This document shows, piece by piece, positions 6,197-9,862 of a DNA stretch of 9,862 nucleotides. This DNA is from Patescibacteria group bacterium. GTDB lineage: Bacteria; Patescibacteriota; Patescibacteriia; JAACEG01; JAGUWE01. Location: contig JAGUWE010000055.1 in the NCBI GenBank assembly GCA_020062525.1, forward strand, positions 1 through 9,862, written 5' to 3'. The stretch's first letter is position 1. Each line of letters starts with the position of its first letter. A model generated the notes under the pieces. It had not been told where the DNA came from. It made no database searches and was given only the letters and a program-made list of their open reading frames with translations. Made by a program: the position numbers and the translations under genes.

Positions 6197-6245
6197 TTAT
6201 TTTTGAATTTTTAATCTGTAATTTTGATTTTTGATTTTTTATTTT
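6197..6245. repeat. Short A/T direct repeats between atpG and the palindromic element
   Basis: Degenerate units such as TTTTTGAATT, TTTTAATC, AATTTTGATT, TTTGATTTTT and TATTTTTTATT follow each other at about 8-10 base steps directly after the atpG stop. They are low-complexity and carry no gene. They resemble the spacer filler beside atpA and atpC in style, though not base for base. Confidence 0.4.
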
Positions 6246-7211
6246 TTATTTATTAATTGCGCCAGCTGAGACCTCAATAATTTCGCGAGTAATACTGGCC
6301 TGGCGCGTTTTGTTATAAGCCAAAGTTAAATCAGTAATAATGTCGCTGGCTGCCTCAGTGGCATTGCGCATAGCTAACATCCGGGCCGCTTCCTTGGAAG
6401 CATTGGATTCCAAAAGACCGCGGTAAATTTGCATTTCAATGAGGTGCGGAATTAATTCGCCCAAAACCTGAGCTGTATCTGGTTCAAATAAATACTCACT
6501 GCGGGCTGATTCAAATTCTTTTTCCCCTGCTTCTTTAGCCATCTGGCGCAGTTCGGCAATTTGTTTTTCCAAATCAAAACGGGAAAGTGGCAAGAGTTGC
6601 CTTAACTTTGGCCGCTGCACCAAAGGCGAAATGTAATCGGTGTAAGCTATGACCACTTTATCATAAATTTTATTGCTATAATCATCCATCACCAACTTAG
6701 CCAAAGGCCTGATGCTGTAAACATCGGCTGAATAACTTAAATCATCAAAGGTGGCAATAATTTTTTTGCCGAATCGCTGAACCGCCAAAGCACCCTTCTT
6801 GCCAATAGTGATAAAATCTATTTCTATTTCTTCGTTGGCAACCGTAGAGTCAATTCTTTTAGCGCCACTGCGATTAATTTTAAGTAAGTTTGGATTTCTG
6901 ACTTCGGTAAAAACTTTTCTTGTTATTTGACTGTTAAAACCGCCGCAAAGTCCGCGATTAGAAGTAATAAAAATAAGACAAATTTTTTTTACCGGCCTAA
7001 CCTCAAGAAGCGGATGAACTGCGCTTAAAGAACTTTCTAATAAATTAGTTAAAATCTCCCAGGCGGCTTGGGCATAAGCACGAGTGGCTAAAACCTGATT
7101 GAGAGCTTTTCGCATCTTGGAAGCCGCGACCATTTCCATAGCGCGGGTGATTTTTTTGGTGTTTTGAATTGATTTTATTCGCCGGCGAATCTCTTTTGCT
7201 CCAATGGCCAT
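6246..7211 (-). CDS. atpG: F1Fo ATP synthase gamma subunit
   Basis: A 321-residue rotor shaft subunit whose two terminal helices form the coiled coil inside the alpha3-beta3 ring. The N-terminal helix 'KEIRRRIKSIQNTKKITRAMEMVAASKMRKA' covers about 6-36. 'ITSNRGLCGGFN' (82-93) is the usual Rossmann-like core motif. The C-terminal helix has 'RNATEAASDIITDLTLAYNKTRQASITREIIEVSAGA' (about 282-318). It is longer than the 287 residues of the E. coli protein. The extra length comes mostly from a central region (about 105-135) and a charged helical stretch around 212-240, as in other bacterial gamma subunits of 300-320. It starts 24 bases after the atpA stop, without a Shine-Dalgarno motif; the following gap to atpD is unusually long and repeat-filled. 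Confidence 0.98.
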   Translation of the reverse strand: MAIGAKEIRRRIKSIQNTKKITRAMEMVAASKMRKALNQVLATRAYAQAAWEILTNLLESSLSAVHPLLEVRPVKKICLIFITSNRGLCGGFNSQITRKVFTEVRNPNLLKINRSGAKRIDSTVANEEIEIDFITIGKKGALAVQRFGKKIIATFDDLSYSADVYSIRPLAKLVMDDYSNKIYDKVVIAYTDYISPLVQRPKLRQLLPLSRFDLEKQIAELRQMAKEAGEKEFESARSEYLFEPDTAQVLGELIPHLIEMQIYRGLLESNASKEAARMLAMRNATEAASDIITDLTLAYNKTRQASITREIIEVSAGAINK

Positions 7212-7235
7212 ACTTTTAAATCAAATAAATAAAAA

Positions 7236-8756
7236 TTAGGAGAAACTTAAAGTATTTTTAAACTCTTCGATTGCTTTTTTCAATTTTTCTTCTATTTCAG
7301 GCGTTAATTCTTTTTTTTTGCGAATAGCTTTAACCAATTCTTTTTGCATGCTCTTCATATAATTATGAAATTTCTGTTCGGTGTCATTTATTTTATCAAC
7401 CGGAATATCATCCAAATAACCATTGGTTAAGGCGTATAAAATCATCGTCTGGTTTTCCACTGGCATCGGCTGGTATTGGTCCTGTTTTAAAATTTCAACC
7501 GTGCGCTTGCCACGCTCAAGCTGGCGGAGCGTTGTTTCATCTAGGTCCGAACCAAACTGGGCAAAAGCAGCCAACTCTCGGTATTGAGCATAATCCAGCC
7601 GTAATTTGCCAGCAACTTTTTTCATAGCTTTAATTTGGGCGGCTGAACCAACCCGGGAAACTGAAAGTCCGACATTTAAAGCCGGCCGGATACCCTGATA
7701 AAACAAATCCGGCTCAAGATAAATTTGCCCGTCAGTGATTGAAATAACATTAGTTGGAATATAAGCGGCCACATCGCCGGCTTGCGTTTCAATAATTGGC
7801 AGGGCTGTCAATGAACCGCCGCCATAATCAGAGCTTAATTTGGCTGCTCTTTCTAATAGACGCGAATGTAAATAAAAAATGTCGCCCGGATAGGCTTCGC
7901 GGCCAGGCGGACGGCGAAGCAAAAGTGAAATTTGCCGGTAGGCAACAGCGTGCTTTGACAAGTCGTCATAAACAACAAGTGCGTCTTTTCCTTGATCCAT
8001 AAAATATTCGCCCAGAGCGCAACCGGCATAAGGCGCGATAAAAGAAAGCGAAGCGGGCTGGGAAGCGCCGGCTACCACCACGATGGTGTGATTCATAGCT
8101 CCACAGTGTTCAAGTTCGGCTACCATTCGGGCAACTTTTGATTCTTTTTGACCAATGGCCACATAAATGCAAATTACCCCTGTTTCTTTCTGATTAATAA
8201 TAGTGTCAATGGCAATGGCAGTTTTGCCAATCTGCCGGTCGCCAATGATTAATTCTCGCTGACCGCGGCCAATTGGGATCATTGAATCAATGGCTTTAAT
8301 GCCTGTCTGTACTGGTGTATCAACTGATTTACGGGCAATAACCCGCGGCGCAATCTTTTCAATCGGATAAAATTTAGACGCCTTCACCTCACCCTTGTCA
8401 TCTAAGGGCTGGCCCAAAGGATTAACGACCCGACCAATTAATGCTTCGCCAACCGGCACCTCTAAAATTCGGCTAGTAGTTTTAACCGTATCGCCTTCTT
8501 TAATTGCCAAACAATCGCCTAAAATTATGACGCCGACCGAATCTTCTTCCAAATTTAAAGCTACGCCGTAGATTTTTTCTTCGCGAGTACCGCTCTCAAA
8601 CTCTAACATTTCCGACATCATCACCTCGGTCAAACCAGAAACCCGAGCAATACCATCGCCGACTTCGGTCACATGGCCGACTTTTTCGGTTTTGGCCTCA
8701 ATTTTAAAACCTTCAATTTGTTTTTTAAGTTGTTCAATAATGTAATTTTTGATCAT
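7236..8756 (-). CDS. atpA: F1Fo ATP synthase alpha subunit
   Basis: A 506-residue non-catalytic nucleotide-binding subunit of the F1 head, of normal length. It shows the N-terminal barrel 'GHVTEVGDGIARVSGL' (27-42), P-loop GDRQIGKT (172-179), RRPPGREAYPGD (281-292) and SVSRVGSAAQ (365-374). Arg368 there supplies the arginine finger to the beta catalytic site. The P-loop reads Q-I-G-K-T where many bacteria have Q-T-G-K-T; the general GxxxxGKT pattern is kept. The N-terminus (1-20) is the helix that binds delta. The start is the first ATG after the A/T-repeat spacer and gives the family opening 'IIEQLKKQI'. The gap to atpH is 92 bases and no Shine-Dalgarno motif is visible. The C-terminal helices end in a Lys/Glu-rich run. 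Confidence 0.99.
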   Translation of the reverse strand: MIKNYIIEQLKKQIEGFKIEAKTEKVGHVTEVGDGIARVSGLTEVMMSEMLEFESGTREEKIYGVALNLEEDSVGVIILGDCLAIKEGDTVKTTSRILEVPVGEALIGRVVNPLGQPLDDKGEVKASKFYPIEKIAPRVIARKSVDTPVQTGIKAIDSMIPIGRGQRELIIGDRQIGKTAIAIDTIINQKETGVICIYVAIGQKESKVARMVAELEHCGAMNHTIVVVAGASQPASLSFIAPYAGCALGEYFMDQGKDALVVYDDLSKHAVAYRQISLLLRRPPGREAYPGDIFYLHSRLLERAAKLSSDYGGGSLTALPIIETQAGDVAAYIPTNVISITDGQIYLEPDLFYQGIRPALNVGLSVSRVGSAAQIKAMKKVAGKLRLDYAQYRELAAFAQFGSDLDETTLRQLERGKRTVEILKQDQYQPMPVENQTMILYALTNGYLDDIPVDKINDTEQKFHNYMKSMQKELVKAIRKKKELTPEIEEKLKKAIEEFKNTLSFS

Positions 8757-8848
8757 ATTCGAATAATTTTAAATTTTAATTTCTAAATTTTAAATCAATC
8801 CTAAATTTCTAAATGCTTAAATTTTAAAATTTTTGATCGGAACGACAA
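8757..8848. repeat. A/T-rich short direct repeats between atpH and atpA
   Basis: The gap is built from variants of TAAATTTCTAA and AAATTTTAA repeated at roughly 10-11 base steps, close to one helical turn. It holds no ORF, ribosome-binding site or G/C-rich hairpin. Phased A-runs of this kind can bend DNA; whether that matters here is unknown. Confidence 0.45.
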
Positions 8849-9250
8849 TTATTTTGTTAATATATTCTTCAAACTTCTCAACCTCCCTACTACACTGGCA
8901 TCCATCACTTCATCACCCACCCTAATCACAATCCCTCCCTTGATACTCTCATCAATTTTATTATCCAAAAACACTTCTTTGGCTTTATATTTTTCTTTAA
9001 TAAATTTTTTTATCTTATTTAGCAAATCTTCCCCCAATTTTTCCCGGCTGGTAGTTTCCGCTTCTACAATTTCGTTTTTTTTGTTCCAAATTTCCTTGAA
9101 TTTTTCCGTGATTTTTAAAACTAATTTAGTATCTTTTTTTTTGATTAAAATTTTAGCCAAACCAATAACTGCCTTGTCAATCTCTGATCGGCTTTTATTC
9201 TCGGTTAAATCATATAAGGTTTTGGCATATTGGGTAGACGAGATTTTCAT
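8849..9250 (-). CDS. atpH: F1Fo ATP synthase delta subunit (OSCP family), short form
   Basis: This peripheral-stalk subunit links the b subunits to the top of F1. The best start is the ATG at 9248-9250 (MKISSTQYAKTLYDL), which gives the family's usual opening and 133 residues. A longer frame to 9340 adds 30 residues, but those translate an intergenic repeat ('PLSPPFIKGENGG') and are rejected. The N-terminal helical domain (about 1-80) is shorter than in E. coli delta (177 residues in all). The C-terminal region 'IDESIKGGIVIRVGDEVMDASVVGRLRSLKNIL' (about 98-130) is the diagnostic OSCP end. It lies between atpF and atpA with repeats on both sides. A GGGGA is about 13 bases before the ATG, too distant for a normal ribosome site. 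Confidence 0.92.
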   Translation of the reverse strand: MKISSTQYAKTLYDLTENKSRSEIDKAVIGLAKILIKKKDTKLVLKITEKFKEIWNKKNEIVEAETTSREKLGEDLLNKIKKFIKEKYKAKEVFLDNKIDESIKGGIVIRVGDEVMDASVVGRLRSLKNILTK

Positions 9251-9263
9251 AAGTTTAATTCTA

Positions 9264-9378
9264 TCCCCGCCATTCTCCCCCTTTATAAAAGGGGGACTAA
9301 GGGGGATTTGAAAGATTTTATAATTTATTAAGATTTTCAAATCCCTCCTAACCTCCCTTTTCTAAAGGGAGGAATTTT
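9264..9378. repeat. Head-to-head pair of C-rich hairpin repeats between atpF and atpH
   Basis: Two related copies lie in opposite orientation. Copy one (9264-9309) contains the hairpin CCCCCTTT-ATA-AAAGGGGG (9277-9295). Copy two (9339-9378) contains CCTCCCTTT-TCT-AAAGGGAGG (9352-9372). Both begin with AAATCCC when read outward-in, and GGATTTGAAA / TTTTCAAATCC extend the symmetry into the A/T-rich centre. The element type is a dispersed intergenic repeat often mistranslated as 'PPFIKGG'-like peptides, as happens here on both strands. It fills nearly the whole atpF-atpH gap and would fold into strong mRNA hairpins. Confidence 0.8.
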
Positions 9379-9379
9379 A

Positions 9380-9862
9380 TTACTTAATCACTCTTTCAAT
9401 CAATTCTTTGTCTTTTTCTTTATCTATTTTTTCAGCGAGCATTTTTTCAGTTGCCAAAACAACCAAAGCGCCGATTTCTGACTTGACTTCCTGAAAAAGT
9501 TTTTCTTTTTCTTCTTTAATTTTTTTCTGGGCTTCGGCTAAAATTTTCTCGGCCTGATTTTTGGACTCCGAAATTATCTCTTCTTTATTTTTTAAAGCTA
9601 CGCTTTGGGCCTGCGAAATTATTTGTTGGGCTTCGGCTTTGGCTTTTTGTAAGACCGCTTTTTCTTTTTGCTCCATTTCAATTAGCTTCTTTTTGGCTTC
9701 TTGGGCATCAGCTAGGCCTTCTTCAATTTTATTCTTTCTTTCAGATAACAATTTCAAAATCGGCCGATAGGCAAAATGGCGCAAAATATAAAGCAAAACC
9801 AAAAAATTAATGATTTGCGCAATGAGTAGTTTCCAATTAATGCCGAATGTTTGGAATAATTC
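9380..9862 (-). CDS. atpF: F1Fo ATP synthase b subunit, N-terminus cut by the window edge
   Basis: The frame is open to the right edge and encodes 160 residues; only the first few are missing. The visible start of the fragment reads ELFQTFGINWKLLIAQIINF and continues into a single membrane segment (about fragment residues 10-30). Next comes 'YRPILKLLSERKNKIEEGL' and then a long charged helix rich in Ala, Glu, Lys and Gln. This is the standard b subunit: a membrane anchor in Fo and a dimeric right-handed coiled-coil stalk reaching delta. An in-frame TTG at 9800-9802 could be mistaken for the start, but it would cut through the membrane helix, so the true start lies beyond the window. It is followed by the repeat-filled gap to atpH. 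The genes atpB and atpE are expected further right. Confidence 0.95.
   Translation of the reverse strand, partial: ELFQTFGINWKLLIAQIINFLVLLYILRHFAYRPILKLLSERKNKIEEGLADAQEAKKKLIEMEQKEKAVLQKAKAEAQQIISQAQSVALKNKEEIISESKNQAEKILAEAQKKIKEEKEKLFQEVKSEIGALVVLATEKMLAEKIDKEKDKELIERVIK

Noticed and set aside
7796..8002. Plus-strand open frame of 68 codons
   Set aside because: It is antisense to the conserved core of atpA and has no recognisable protein features.
8940..9311. Plus-strand open frame of 123 codons with hydrophobic stretches
   Set aside because: It is antisense to atpH and its end is a translation of the intergenic repeat ('SPPFSPFIKGGLRGI'); the hydrophobicity comes from the A-rich codons on the other strand.
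9251..9340. Longer atpH start at 9340 adding 30 residues (MKILINYKIF…)
   Set aside because: The extra residues are a translation of the C-rich intergenic hairpin repeat ('PLSPPFIKGENGG'); the family opening MKISSTQYAK begins at 9250.
9561..9770. Plus-strand open frame of 69 codons
   Set aside because: It is antisense to the coiled-coil part of atpF; the Ser/Phe/Ala-rich composition is a shadow of Lys/Glu/Ala codons.
9800..9802. TTG as the start of atpF
   Set aside because: The frame continues upstream to the window edge with a typical b-subunit membrane segment that this start would cut.
1..9862. CRISPR array, phage or transposase system
   Set aside because: No regularly spaced direct repeats with unique spacers and no transposase, integrase or phage protein motifs are visible; the repeats present are palindromic spacers or low-complexity.

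Overview
The window is an AT-rich, gene-dense stretch in which every convincing gene lies on the minus strand. It suggests a small-genome bacterium of the Candidate Phyla Radiation (Patescibacteria, perhaps Parcubacteria-like). The reasons are a single-chain UvrD helicase fused to a RecB-type nuclease, a short DUF721/DciA-like protein, a reduced ATP synthase delta subunit, starts without Shine-Dalgarno motifs, and A/T-run spacers with dispersed palindromic repeats. This placement is inference from gene style; there is no rRNA or marker phylogeny here. Ten minus-strand frames are listed: nine stop with TAA, one (atpD) with TAG and none with TGA. Conserved glycines are encoded normally, so nothing points to TGA recoding.

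In transcription order, from right to left, the window starts inside the F1Fo ATP synthase operon: atpF (b, cut by the right edge), atpH (delta), atpA (alpha), atpG (gamma), atpD (beta) and atpC (epsilon). The order is canonical; atpB and atpE would lie beyond the right edge. The catalytic and arginine-finger motifs of alpha and beta are present, so the F1 part looks functional. Unusually, most gaps between the genes carry inserted repeats: a head-to-head pair of C-rich hairpins (atpF-atpH), short A/T direct repeats (atpH-atpA and others), a two-armed palindromic element (atpG-atpD), and a perfect 34-bp palindrome centred on the atpD stop codon (atpD-atpC).

After atpC comes a junction with an unrecognised charged coiled-coil protein (3722-4075) and a possible 38-residue, very basic, GC-rich ORF (3557-3673). 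Next is a roughly 190-bp spacer with promoter-like elements and an inverted repeat directly in front of a 998-residue UvrD-like helicase with a C-terminal Fe-S PD-(D/E)XK nuclease (371-3367). Eleven bases after it lies a DUF721/DciA-like gene (66-359), probably cotranscribed. Together these two suggest a DNA repair or replication unit. A near-consensus sigma-70 promoter at 35-63 points left, out of the window, towards an unseen gene whose leader would contain an (AAT)n microsatellite.

I found no rRNA, tRNA, CRISPR array, transposase or complete undescribed multi-gene system. The most novel content is the repeat colonisation of the atp operon and the two orphan small proteins in the junction.
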